DNA from: Tessaracoccus antarcticus
GTDB taxonomy: Bacteria > Actinomycetota > Actinomycetes > Propionibacteriales > Propionibacteriaceae
Direction: 5' to 3'
NCBI RefSeq assembly: GCF_003688855.1
Contig: NZ_REFW01000001.1
Coordinates: forward strand, 1 to 64,000
Length of the DNA: 64,000 bases
The notes beneath the pieces were generated by a model. That model was not told the origin of the DNA and did not search any database. It saw only the letters and a program-made list of their open reading frames with translations. The first letter of the stretch is position 1, and every line of letters starts with the position of its first letter. This document shows, piece after piece, positions 29,236 to 37,479 of the stretch. The translations under genes and the position numbers were made by a program.

Positions 29236-30648
29236 TCAGCGCGCGTCGAGCGCCTCGCGCTTCTGGTTGGCCATCAGGCCCAGCAGCGCGTTCTCCACCA
29301 CTTCCGGGAGCGACGGATGAATCCAGTACTGGCCGCGCGCCATGTCGGGGACACTGAGGCCGAAGCTCATGGCCTGGATGAGCGGCTGGATCAGGGTGGA
29401 GGCCTGGGGTCCCATGATGTGGGCCCCCAGCAGCCGCCAGTTGCGGGGATCAGCCAGGAGCTTCACGAAGTGGCCCTGGTCCTCCATGGCCCAGCCGTAG
29501 GCGACGTCGCCGTATCGCTGCCGCGACACAACATGCGGCGTCCCCCACTCCAGCAACTGCTGCTCCGTGGCCCCCACCGCGGCGATCTGCGGATGGGAGA
29601 ACACGGCGTGCGGCACGTAGCGGTGGTCTGTCTCGACGAGGTCGGACTCGAGTGCCAGAAGGTTGTGCTGCACCGTGCGCATCTCCGCGTTGGCCACATG
29701 CTTGAGCAGGTGGTCCGAGGACACGTCACCCATGGCCCAGATGTGCTCGACGCTGGTGCGCTGCGCCCCGTTGACACGGATCTGCCCCTCATCGCGCACC
29801 TCGACGCCCGCAGCCTCGAGGTTGAGCTTCTCGGAGTTGCGGATCCGTCCCGTGGCCACGAGGACGGCGTCGGCGAAGTACACGTACTCGACGCCGTTGC
29901 GGTCCTTGGTGACCACCTGCAGGTCGTTGGCCGGACCGTGCTCGACGACGTCCACCTTCTGGTTGAAGATCAGCCTCACCGCGCGGGACAGATGCCCCGC
30001 GAACGCACGGCTGATCTCCTCGTCCTCACCCCGCAGCACGGTCCCGGAGCGGTTGATCACCGTCACCTCCGTCCCCAGGGCGGAGAAGATGTGGGCGAAC
30101 TCGGCGGCGATGAACCCGGCACCCAGGATCACGAGCCGCCTCGGCTGCTTGTCCAGGCGCATGATGTCGTCCGACGTGTGGATGCGGTCCTGCAAGTCCT
30201 CGGGGACGTCGATGCCCAGCGGTCGGGGCCTCGAACCCGTGGCGATGACAATCTGGTCGGCGCTGATGCGGTCCTCCCCCACCTGGAGGGTGTGGGCGTC
30301 GATGAAGCTTGCGGTGCTCCGGAACACCGTCACGTTGTTGCTGCGTTCCCGCCAGTCGAGGCCGCCCACCGAGATGGGGTCGATGCGGCCGAAGATCCTG
30401 TCCCTCATCTTCGCCCAGTCGGCGCCTTCGAGGCGCAGGTCGACACCGACCCGCGCCGCATCCCGGGGGCTGACGGCGAAGTCTGCGGGCAGCACGAACA
30501 TCTTGGTGGGGATGCAGCCACGGTTGAGGCAGGTGCCGCCGAACTCCTCGTTGTCGTCGATGAGGGCCACCTGGAGGCCGTCGAACCTCTCGTCGATGAG
30601 GGAGTTACCGGAGCCGGAGCCAATGACGGCCACATCGAAATGCTGCAT
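29236..30648 (-). CDS. mtr: Mycothione reductase
   Basis: 470 residues of the pyridine nucleotide-disulfide reductase family. The FAD motif is the variant GSGSGNSLID, which with GGTCLNRGCIPTKM (redox Cys pair) marks mycothione rather than glutathione reductase. The NAD(P) motif GAGFIAAEF and the C-terminal IHPSLPEVVENAL with the catalytic His are intact. It reduces oxidised mycothiol with NADPH. It lies just upstream of the GH3 gene (26 nt) on the same strand, and divergent from an SDR. Confidence 0.95.
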   Translation of the reverse strand: MQHFDVAVIGSGSGNSLIDERFDGLQVALIDDNEEFGGTCLNRGCIPTKMFVLPADFAVSPRDAARVGVDLRLEGADWAKMRDRIFGRIDPISVGGLDWRERSNNVTVFRSTASFIDAHTLQVGEDRISADQIVIATGSRPRPLGIDVPEDLQDRIHTSDDIMRLDKQPRRLVILGAGFIAAEFAHIFSALGTEVTVINRSGTVLRGEDEEISRAFAGHLSRAVRLIFNQKVDVVEHGPANDLQVVTKDRNGVEYVYFADAVLVATGRIRNSEKLNLEAAGVEVRDEGQIRVNGAQRTSVEHIWAMGDVSSDHLLKHVANAEMRTVQHNLLALESDLVETDHRYVPHAVFSHPQIAAVGATEQQLLEWGTPHVVSRQRYGDVAYGWAMEDQGHFVKLLADPRNWRLLGAHIMGPQASTLIQPLIQAMSFGLSVPDMARGQYWIHPSLPEVVENALLGLMANQKREALDAR

Positions 30649-30680
30649 GCGACCATCATGGCACGCCGGGACAACGCCAC

Positions 30681-30686
30681 TAGAGT
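30681..30686 (+). promoter_or_regulatory. -10 box for the second SDR gene (leaderless type)
   Basis: TAGAGT, 7 nt before the ATG at 30694, with no ribosome binding site between. Confidence 0.4.
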
Positions 30687-30693
30687 GGCCGAC

Positions 30694-31452
30694 ATGAGTA
30701 GCTGGGCAGTGGTGACGGGCGCCTCGGGCGGTCTGGGTGAGGCGTATGCACGCGAGTTGGCGGGCCAGGGATCCGACGTGGTCCTGCTGGCACGCAGCGC
30801 GGAGAAGATGGAGAGGCTGGCGTCAGAGCTCTCCGCGGAGCACGGCGTGGAGACGCTCGTGATTCCGTGCGACCTCTCCGACGCCACTCAGCGGGCAGCC
30901 CTGGTGGCGAGGCTGGACGGCCTCGACGTCCACACGCTCGTGAACAATGCCGGATTCGGAACCTTCGGCATGCTGGGCGAACTGGAGCGGGCCCGGATCA
31001 GCCAGGAGGTGGGCCTCAACGTGGTCGCGCTCACAGAGCTGACGCATGCCGTCATCCCCCAGATGATCACCCGGGGTCGCGGCGCCATCATCAACGTGGC
31101 CAGCACCGCAGCCTTCCAACCCATCCCCCAGATGGCCACCTACGCTGCCACGAAGTCCTATGTCCTGAGCTTCAGCTCGGCGCTGTGGGCCGAGCTCAGC
31201 GGCACCGGTGTGCGAGTGGTGTGCATCTGCCCGGGCCCCACGGACACGTCATTCTTCGACAACGCTGGCAATGGCGACGCCATGGTGCAGCGACGCAGCC
31301 CTCAACAGGTGGTGGCGTCCACGTTCGCCGCGTTGCGAGCCGGCAAGCCGTACGTGGTGGACGGGGCAGGCAACAAGCTGGCGGCGCAGGCCACCCGCTT
31401 CATCCCCACCAGCCTGCTGGTGCAGGCGGCCAGTTGGGTTGCCACCCGCTGA
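30694..31452 (+). CDS. SDR family oxidoreductase
   Basis: 252 residues. TGASGGLG is the nucleotide-binding motif, NNAGFG and the catalytic YAATK are in place, with INVAS giving the Ser. The sequence resembles the DltE/YqjQ-like group of short-chain dehydrogenases. Substrate unknown. The start is supported by the leaderless -10 box. It is divergent from mycothione reductase and convergent with the GerMN gene. Confidence 0.85.
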   Translation: MSSWAVVTGASGGLGEAYARELAGQGSDVVLLARSAEKMERLASELSAEHGVETLVIPCDLSDATQRAALVARLDGLDVHTLVNNAGFGTFGMLGELERARISQEVGLNVVALTELTHAVIPQMITRGRGAIINVASTAAFQPIPQMATYAATKSYVLSFSSALWAELSGTGVRVVCICPGPTDTSFFDNAGNGDAMVQRRSPQQVVASTFAALRAGKPYVVDGAGNKLAAQATRFIPTSLLVQAASWVATR

Positions 31453-31493
31453 CACGCTTCCGCGTGCGGCACCGTCCCTCATGACACCCTGGC

Positions 31494-32954
31494 TCAGGAC
31501 ACCGTGACGGTTTTGTCCTCGGACACCGAGCGCAGGCGTCCATCGGATCCCTGGATCTGGGTCGTCGCCTCCAGCAAGTAGGTTCCCGGGGTCAGCGACA
31601 CCGTCACGGACCAGACGCGCCACCCATCCTGGTTGGCCTCGGTTGCGGTCTGGGCCGTGGTGCTGCTCACCACGGTCCCGTCCTGGTCCTTGATCCGCAG
31701 CAGCGGCGCCGAGGCGTCCGGCTTGAGGGTGCCGACGATCACCAGTTGACCGGCGGACAGCTTGGCGCCATTCTTGGGCGACGACAGCCACAGCGCAGGC
31801 ATCGGGTCAAGCCCGCGCCGGCCGAAGCCCTCCTCGCTGCGCAGCATCTCCGGTGGCGCCCGGCCGTCAGACTTGAACAGGACCCGGAGTTCGGGGTCAC
31901 CGACCAGCTCACTGGCGGTGTAGACCATCTGGTCCACGGCGGCCTGGGCCCTCCTCGGGGTGGTCAGGTCCTCGAAGGCGGAGGCGGACAGGTCGAGTGT
32001 CAACTTGTGGCCCGTCATCGTGACATCGTTCAACCGGCCGCCGCCCCACAACGAGTCGTAGTCCGAGTCCAGCGGTTGGAGGGGCGTGAGAATCGCCGAG
32101 ATCGCGGCCCAGACCAGGTCGTTGGTTGCGGGGAGATCACGCAGTTCCCGGTACAGCATCATGTTCTGGCGCCCCACGTAGTACACGGGGACCGCACGGA
32201 CCTGGGCTGGCAGGGAACGGGACGCGGACGCCATCGGAGCGACCGTGGGGCTGACGGTGGGTGATGCCTCCATGTTCGTACCCGGCGTGGTGAAGGCAGC
32301 GAGCCAGAACCCCAGGGCGAGGGCACCCACGAGCAGCGGGATGAGCGCTTTCAGGGCCACGCCCTTGCGTCGGCCTTCGTTGAGCGAGCGCAACTCGGCC
32401 TCGAGCGTCTCGGTGCCCGCCGGCTGCACCAGCCGTGCGGAGGAGCGGAGCGCGGCCGTGACCTCCTGCGACAGTGATTCGATGACGCCGGGGGAACTAC
32501 CCGGCGTCGGGTCGCCGATGGCGCGACGCAGTTGGTCCAGTGACTCCTCCAGCCTGTGGTTCGCGGACCGGACCGTCATCCGCAGGATGCCGGCCAGTTC
32601 CGGACCGAACACGCTGAGGTAGTGGCTGATCACCATCACCTCGCCCAGCCGGATGGGCAGGGCGGCGATCGCGGTCAGGATCTCCTGTTGTCGTGCCTCA
32701 GCCACCTCGGGCAGGTGCAGGGTGCCCGACGGGCCACGTACGCTCCTGGCGTCATGCACCACCACCTCGGCGAGGAACTCCACCCTCTCGAGCGGATCAA
32801 CGAGACGGTGAGCACGGCGCGAGAGACCGATGAGAGCTGCCCGCAGGATGTGGCCGGACTCCGATTCGGCGCCCAGCATCACCACGAGCCGATGCAGGCT
32901 CGTGCCCTGTTCCTCGTAGAGGTCGACCAGCCACTGGGTCTCGGATTCGCTCAC
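31494..32954 (-). CDS. Sigma-factor-like, membrane-anchored GerMN/Gmad2 protein
   Basis: 486 residues in four parts. Residues ~1-145 look like a degenerate ECF sigma factor: a region-2-like helical stretch and, at 93-144, a region-4-like helix-turn-helix (AALPIRLGEVMVISHYL followed by MTVRSANHRLEESLDQL). One transmembrane helix lies at ~200-222. Outside follow a GerMN domain (~252-365) and a C-terminal Gmad2 immunoglobulin-like domain (~388-486). GerMN domains are known from spore germination GerM and actinobacterial LpqB-type lipoproteins. The N-terminal match is my reading of a weak pattern. Start is GTG 32954. It lies 12 nt after ccsB and may share its transcript. Confidence 0.72.
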   Translation of the reverse strand: MSESETQWLVDLYEEQGTSLHRLVVMLGAESESGHILRAALIGLSRRAHRLVDPLERVEFLAEVVVHDARSVRGPSGTLHLPEVAEARQQEILTAIAALPIRLGEVMVISHYLSVFGPELAGILRMTVRSANHRLEESLDQLRRAIGDPTPGSSPGVIESLSQEVTAALRSSARLVQPAGTETLEAELRSLNEGRRKGVALKALIPLLVGALALGFWLAAFTTPGTNMEASPTVSPTVAPMASASRSLPAQVRAVPVYYVGRQNMMLYRELRDLPATNDLVWAAISAILTPLQPLDSDYDSLWGGGRLNDVTMTGHKLTLDLSASAFEDLTTPRRAQAAVDQMVYTASELVGDPELRVLFKSDGRAPPEMLRSEEGFGRRGLDPMPALWLSSPKNGAKLSAGQLVIVGTLKPDASAPLLRIKDQDGTVVSSTTAQTATEANQDGWRVWSVTVSLTPGTYLLEATTQIQGSDGRLRSVSEDKTVTVS

Positions 32955-32966
32955 ATCGTCGCCCCA

Positions 32967-33866
32967 TCAGATCCCGGCGTAGGAGTGCAGGCCACTGAAC
33001 AACAGGTTCACGCCCACGAAGTTGAACCAGAAGGACACGACACCCACGATGGCGATGATGGCCGCTGGGGTTCCCTTCCAGCCGGCTGTGGCGCGGGCGT
33101 GCAGGTAGGCGGCGTAGATCACCCAGGTCACGAAGGACCACGTCTCCTTGGGATCCCAGTTCCAGAAACGGCCCCACGCGTACTGCGCCCAGACGGCACC
33201 CGCCGCGATGGTGAAGGTCCAGAGCGGGAACGCGAAGGCGTGCAGCCGGTAGGCAAACAGGTCGAGTTTGGTGGAGTGGGGAACCTTCGCGAGGTAGCCG
33301 CTGACAACCGGTCCGTCCGCCTCCGCGCGCCGGCGCAAGAGGTAGAGGGCGGAGGCGACGGCACCGAGGTTGAAGGCGGCGCCGGATATGGCGGCCGCCA
33401 CGATGTGGATGACGAACCAGACGGAGTGCAGGGCCGGTACCAGCGGGGCGACGTCGACGTAGAACACCGTGACGGCACCGCCGAGGCCCACGGCCGCCAG
33501 CAGTGTGACGCCGATGCCCAGCCAGCGGGCCCCCAGCTTCCAGACCACCACGAGGTAGGCCAGGACTGCGAACATCACGGACGCCGACACGAACTCGTAC
33601 ATGTTGCCCCAGGGTGCGCGGCCTGCCGCGATCCCGCGGGTGACCACCGCGAACGCATGCACCAGGAACGCCACCACCGTCACGCCGACGGCCAGGCGCC
33701 CGAAGAGGTCCACGCGGATGCGCGCCACATCCTCGGAGCCGTCCTGCGGACGCACGGGGGCGAGTCCCCGTGCGGCGGACCACTCAAGGCTGTGGAGGAA
33801 GAAGGCGATGAGATAGCCCACCGCCGCCGCCACCATCGACAGGTCTGACAAGGCGGATGCGGTCAT
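32967..33866 (-). CDS. ccsB: Cytochrome c biogenesis protein CcsB/CcsA (heme-handling)
   Basis: 299 residues with about eight hydrophobic segments. The tryptophan-rich heme-handling motif WGRFWNWDPKETW is present, along with the conserved histidines HSVWFVIH and HAFAFPLW. With ResB it forms the System II synthase that exports heme and attaches it to cytochrome c. The ATG at 33866 overlaps the resB stop (ATGA); the 14-codon extension to 33908 lies within resB and is rejected. Confidence 0.95.
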   Translation of the reverse strand: MTASALSDLSMVAAAVGYLIAFFLHSLEWSAARGLAPVRPQDGSEDVARIRVDLFGRLAVGVTVVAFLVHAFAVVTRGIAAGRAPWGNMYEFVSASVMFAVLAYLVVVWKLGARWLGIGVTLLAAVGLGGAVTVFYVDVAPLVPALHSVWFVIHIVAAAISGAAFNLGAVASALYLLRRRAEADGPVVSGYLAKVPHSTKLDLFAYRLHAFAFPLWTFTIAAGAVWAQYAWGRFWNWDPKETWSFVTWVIYAAYLHARATAGWKGTPAAIIAIVGVVSFWFNFVGVNLLFSGLHSYAGI

Positions 33867-35476
33867 GCACCTGTTCCCTTCGGGTCGGCGGGATCGGACA
33901 TCCCCCATTGTGCCGCGTGCCCCGCAGGGTCCCCAACAGTGTCGCCCGCGTCCGGCTCCTCATCGGCGACCGCGGCCGCCAGATGGGCCACCTCCTCGTC
34001 GAGGCCGGTGGCCGCATCGGTGCGGTCAAGGCCGCCGACAACCGCCCCATCGCCGTCGATCCGGACGAAGAGCCGGCGCGGCCTGACGAACAGGCTGACG
34101 CACAACCCGGCCACCGCCACCATGAGCGCAATCAGTGTCAGGGTGTTGCCGGGTGTCTGGCTCACCTGGAGCTTCACCCACCTGGACCAACCGTCGAACG
34201 TGACGGTGCCGAGGCCATTCGGCAGCGCCAGCCCGGTGTTGGGTGTGAGCCGCATGCGCAGCACCTCACCGTCGTCGCCGGGAACGGGTGAGAGGCCCGT
34301 GGTGTCGAGCGAGTAGATGCTCTGGGGAATCCCCGTCTCCTTGGCCGGCGGACCGGACCAGGCGTTGAGGAACAATTCCGGGTTGGCGGCGTCGGGGAAC
34401 ACCGAGCGGGGACCCTTGTCGTCGAGGACGGCCGTGGGGAAGAAGAACCCCTCGAACGCGAGCCGCTGTGGCCGGGCGTCCGGCGCATTGATCACCCCGA
34501 CGGAGGAGAAGTTCCCGTCCTGCGGCAGGAACACCACCGGCCCCGAGAACGCCACGTCCCCGTTGCCGTCGGTGATGGTGATGAGCGGCGCGTAACCATG
34601 GCCCAGCAGGTTGATCTGGGTGCCACCGTTGGTGATCAACGGCGTGTTCACCTGGATGAGGTCCGTGGTGGTTTCACCGTCGTCTGTGAACGTGACGTCC
34701 GCGTCGAAGCGGCGCGCCGCGCCGCGCTGCACCTCACCCGTCTCAAACTTGGTGTGGAAGGCGTCGACTTTCAGGGTGAACGGTTCCAGGGAGTCGCTGT
34801 TCTTCCATCCGCCCGCGGTGAACTCGTCGTATTGCGTGATGACGTTGCTGAAGGATTTGCCCTCCACCACCACGGCACTGCCGTGGAAGCCCAACAGGTT
34901 GGACCAGGCGAGCCCGAACAGCAGCACCACGAGGCCGCTGTGGAAGACCAGGTTGCCGGCTTCACGGGAATACCCGCGTTCCGCGCTCACACCTTCGGCG
35001 ACGCGCCGCGTCCGGTAGCGCTTGCCGTGCAGCCACGTCTCCGCCCGGGTGAGGGCCTCCTCGGCGGTGCCGCCGACGGTGGTCCTGCGATTGACGGGCA
35101 ACCGGTCGGGGCGTGACGGCAGCGTGGGGGGAGGTTTGCGCAACGTGCGCCAGTACAGCGCGATCCGCGGCAGGATGCAGCCCACGAGCGACATGAACAG
35201 CAGCAGGTAGATGGCGGAGAACCACACCGAGGTGTAGACGCTGTACATGCCGAGCGGCGTGAAGACAGCATCCAGGACGGGGTTGGCGGCCTTGAAGTCG
35301 GCCACCTCGACGGGCGAGATGGTCTCCTGCGGAATCATCGATCCGGGAACGGCAGCCAGCGCCAGCATGAACAGCATCACGAGCGCGGTGCGCATGCTGG
35401 TCAGTTGCGTCCAGCACCAGCGCACGAACTCTCCGGTGCGCATGGCCGGGGCACTGCCCCCTGTCCGGGGGCTCAC
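33863..35476 (-). CDS. resB: Cytochrome c biogenesis protein ResB/Ccs1
   Basis: 537 residues. Three N-terminal transmembrane segments, the AGNLVFHSGLVVLLFGLAW segment with a conserved His, a large extracytoplasmic domain, and a last helix (LTLIALMVAVAGLCVSLF) match ResB. A ~60-residue acidic cytoplasmic tail follows. Start is GTG 35476, giving a 4-nt overlap with ccdA; the frame extends further to 35875 but lies antisense-frame inside ccdA. Confidence 0.95.
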   Translation of the reverse strand: MSPRTGGSAPAMRTGEFVRWCWTQLTSMRTALVMLFMLALAAVPGSMIPQETISPVEVADFKAANPVLDAVFTPLGMYSVYTSVWFSAIYLLLFMSLVGCILPRIALYWRTLRKPPPTLPSRPDRLPVNRRTTVGGTAEEALTRAETWLHGKRYRTRRVAEGVSAERGYSREAGNLVFHSGLVVLLFGLAWSNLLGFHGSAVVVEGKSFSNVITQYDEFTAGGWKNSDSLEPFTLKVDAFHTKFETGEVQRGAARRFDADVTFTDDGETTTDLIQVNTPLITNGGTQINLLGHGYAPLITITDGNGDVAFSGPVVFLPQDGNFSSVGVINAPDARPQRLAFEGFFFPTAVLDDKGPRSVFPDAANPELFLNAWSGPPAKETGIPQSIYSLDTTGLSPVPGDDGEVLRMRLTPNTGLALPNGLGTVTFDGWSRWVKLQVSQTPGNTLTLIALMVAVAGLCVSLFVRPRRLFVRIDGDGAVVGGLDRTDAATGLDEEVAHLAAAVADEEPDAGDTVGDPAGHAAQWGMSDPADPKGTGA

Positions 35477-36228
35477 AGGATCGTCCCGAACGAGGACACC
35501 CAGTTGCGCAGCTGCGCCATGGCACCGTCCCACAGCCCCGTCACCATGGCGAGGCCGACCACCAGAAGCAGTACTCCACCGGCCACCTGCATCGCCCGCT
35601 GGTGCCGCATGAGCCACCCCAGGTGGGGGCTCAGCCGCGTGAAGGCGACGGCGAACGCCAGGAACGGCAGCCCGAGACCCAGGGCGTAGAAGAAGGCGAG
35701 GGTGGCGCCCTTGACGGCGGACCCCTCGGAGAGGGCCAACGTCAGCACCACCGACAGCGTGGGACCGATACAGGGGGTCCAGCCCAGCCCGAACGCGATC
35801 CCCAGGAGCGGCGACGCGGCCACACCCATCCTGGGCATCATCGACAACCGGACCTGCGGGGGCAGCGGCAGCCACCCGACGAAACCGGCGCCCAGCACGA
35901 TGATGATGATGCCCGCCACCACGGTGATGAGGCGTTGGTGTTCCAGCAGCAGAGCACCCAGGCCGCCGAAGAGGGCTCCCGTGAGGACGAACACGGCGGC
36001 GAAACCGAGCACGAACCCGACGGTGCCCAGCACCAGGGCACGCCGGTTGCCGGTACCGTCGCTGATCTGCGCAGCACCCAGGCCCGATGCGTAGGAGAGG
36101 TAGCCGGGCAGAAGCGGCAAAACGCAGGGCGACGCGAAGGACACGACGCCGGCCAGCACCGCCACCGGCACGGCCAGCAACAACGACGAACCCAGCGCCT
36201 GGCTGATCCAGCCCTCGAGCAGAATCAT
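35473..36228 (-). CDS. ccdA: Cytochrome c biogenesis protein CcdA
   Basis: 251 residues, six membrane segments. The redox-active cysteines lie in SFASPCVLPLLPGYLSY and GWTPCIGPTL. CcdA passes electrons from cytoplasmic thioredoxin to the extracytoplasmic TlpA/ResA-type protein encoded just upstream. It overlaps tlpA by 4 nt and resB by 4 nt. Confidence 0.96.
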   Translation of the reverse strand: MILLEGWISQALGSSLLLAVPVAVLAGVVSFASPCVLPLLPGYLSYASGLGAAQISDGTGNRRALVLGTVGFVLGFAAVFVLTGALFGGLGALLLEHQRLITVVAGIIIIVLGAGFVGWLPLPPQVRLSMMPRMGVAASPLLGIAFGLGWTPCIGPTLSVVLTLALSEGSAVKGATLAFFYALGLGLPFLAFAVAFTRLSPHLGWLMRHQRAMQVAGGVLLLVVGLAMVTGLWDGAMAQLRNWVSSFGTIL

Positions 36229-36791
36229 TTTTTCGCGGTCACATCTTCGACCACGCCCACCAGCGTGGACGTGCTCAACTCACCGAGGATCCGGGCCGCG
36301 ACCCGCCCCTGTTCGTCGATGACGAGCGTGCTGGGGATGGCCTTGGGTGGCACCTGTCCGAAGCCGAGCAGCAGCGAGCCGTCCCGGTCGTACAGGTTGG
36401 GGTACTCCACGCCGAAGGCACGGACGAAGGCCTGCGCCGGAGCTGGGTCGTTGTCGCGCGTGTTGATGCCGATGAACTGGACCTCGGGCATCTGCTCCGC
36501 CGCAGCCACCAGAGCGGGGGCCTCGGCGCGGCACGGCGCGCACCAGGAGCCCCACACGTTCAGCACCATCACCTTGCCGGCGTAGTCGGCCGTGGACAGG
36601 GGGTCGCCCTCCAGGGTCTCCCCCGACAGTTCGGGCGCCACCTGCCGCTCGTCAGGCGGGAGGACCAGGATGGAGCCGTCACCGCCCTCGAAGCCGACAG
36701 ATCCGTCCGGGCCGGTGCCGCCGCCCGTGCCGCTGCAGGCGCTCACGAGGCACAGCACCGCGGCGAGTGCCGCGACGGGCCACCGGGTCAC
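36225..36791 (-). CDS. TlpA/ResA-like thioredoxin-fold lipoprotein
   Basis: 188 residues. A lipoprotein signal ends at LVSAC (Cys19), then a Gly-rich linker, then a thioredoxin domain with WCAPC at 83-87 and the cis-Pro in AIPST. It is the likely reductant of apocytochrome c cysteines, fed by CcdA. ATG 36791 overlaps the stop of the histidine phosphatase gene. Confidence 0.95.
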   Translation of the reverse strand: MTRWPVAALAAVLCLVSACSGTGGGTGPDGSVGFEGGDGSILVLPPDERQVAPELSGETLEGDPLSTADYAGKVMVLNVWGSWCAPCRAEAPALVAAAEQMPEVQFIGINTRDNDPAPAQAFVRAFGVEYPNLYDRDGSLLLGFGQVPPKAIPSTLVIDEQGRVAARILGELSTSTLVGVVEDVTAKK

Positions 36792-37447
36792 GTGCCGACC
36801 TTGAACTTGCGCCGCGAGGTGCTGGGCAGCAGGTCCTTGGCGGGCTCCTCGTACTCGATGGCGGTGATGCGGCCCTCCCTGAGCGTGAATGACGTCACGG
36901 AGGCAAGTGTGCAGCGGCGACGACGCGGGTCGTGAGCGAAGCGCAGACCCTCCGCGTCGCTGCGGGCGATCCAGATGGGCAATTGGTGGGACACGATGAG
37001 CGCCTGCCCGCCCGGTCCGGCAGCCTCGGCCGCATCGGTGATTGCCGCACGCATGCGGGCGGCGATGTCGACGTAGGGCTCCCCCCAGCTGGGGCGGAGC
37101 GGGTTGAGCACGTGGCGCAGCATGCGGGGGTCGCGCAGCGCCTTGTTGCTGGCACCAAACACTTTTCCCTCGAAGACGTTCTCGGCCTCGATGACACGCT
37201 CGTCGGTCACCACCTCGAGCTCAGGGAAGAGCGCCGCCGTGGGAGCCATGGTCTCCCGTGCGCGCTGCAGCGGCGAGCACCGCAGGTGGGTGAGGGGAAC
37301 CCCGGCCCACCGCGTGGAAAGCAGGGCCGCCATCTCGTGTCCGAGCTCGGACAACCCGAAACCGTCCAGGCGGCCGTAGAGCACGCCGTCGGGGTTCTGG
37401 ACCTGCCCGTGACGCATCACGTGCACGATGCGGGTTTCCTCAGCCAT
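36788..37447 (-). CDS. Histidine phosphatase family protein
   Basis: 219 residues. RHGQ at the N terminus, the GRLDGFGLSELG segment and VSHQLPIW complete the phosphatase active site. Substrate is not known; the same gene precedes the cytochrome c maturation genes in mycobacteria, so the neighbourhood is conserved. ATG 37447 has AAGGAG 7 nt upstream; the open frame to 37477 is rejected for that reason. Confidence 0.9.
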   Translation of the reverse strand: MAEETRIVHVMRHGQVQNPDGVLYGRLDGFGLSELGHEMAALLSTRWAGVPLTHLRCSPLQRARETMAPTAALFPELEVVTDERVIEAENVFEGKVFGASNKALRDPRMLRHVLNPLRPSWGEPYVDIAARMRAAITDAAEAAGPGGQALIVSHQLPIWIARSDAEGLRFAHDPRRRRCTLASVTSFTLREGRITAIEYEEPAKDLLPSTSRRKFKVGT

Positions 37448-37479
37448 GCATTGCTCCTTGGTCAGCGTGTGGGGCAAGC

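Noticed and set aside
29188-30693. Long plus-strand frame continuous with the second SDR gene
   Set aside because: It is antisense to mycothione reductase; the SDR starts at ATG 30694, which has its own -10 box and begins right at the Rossmann fold.
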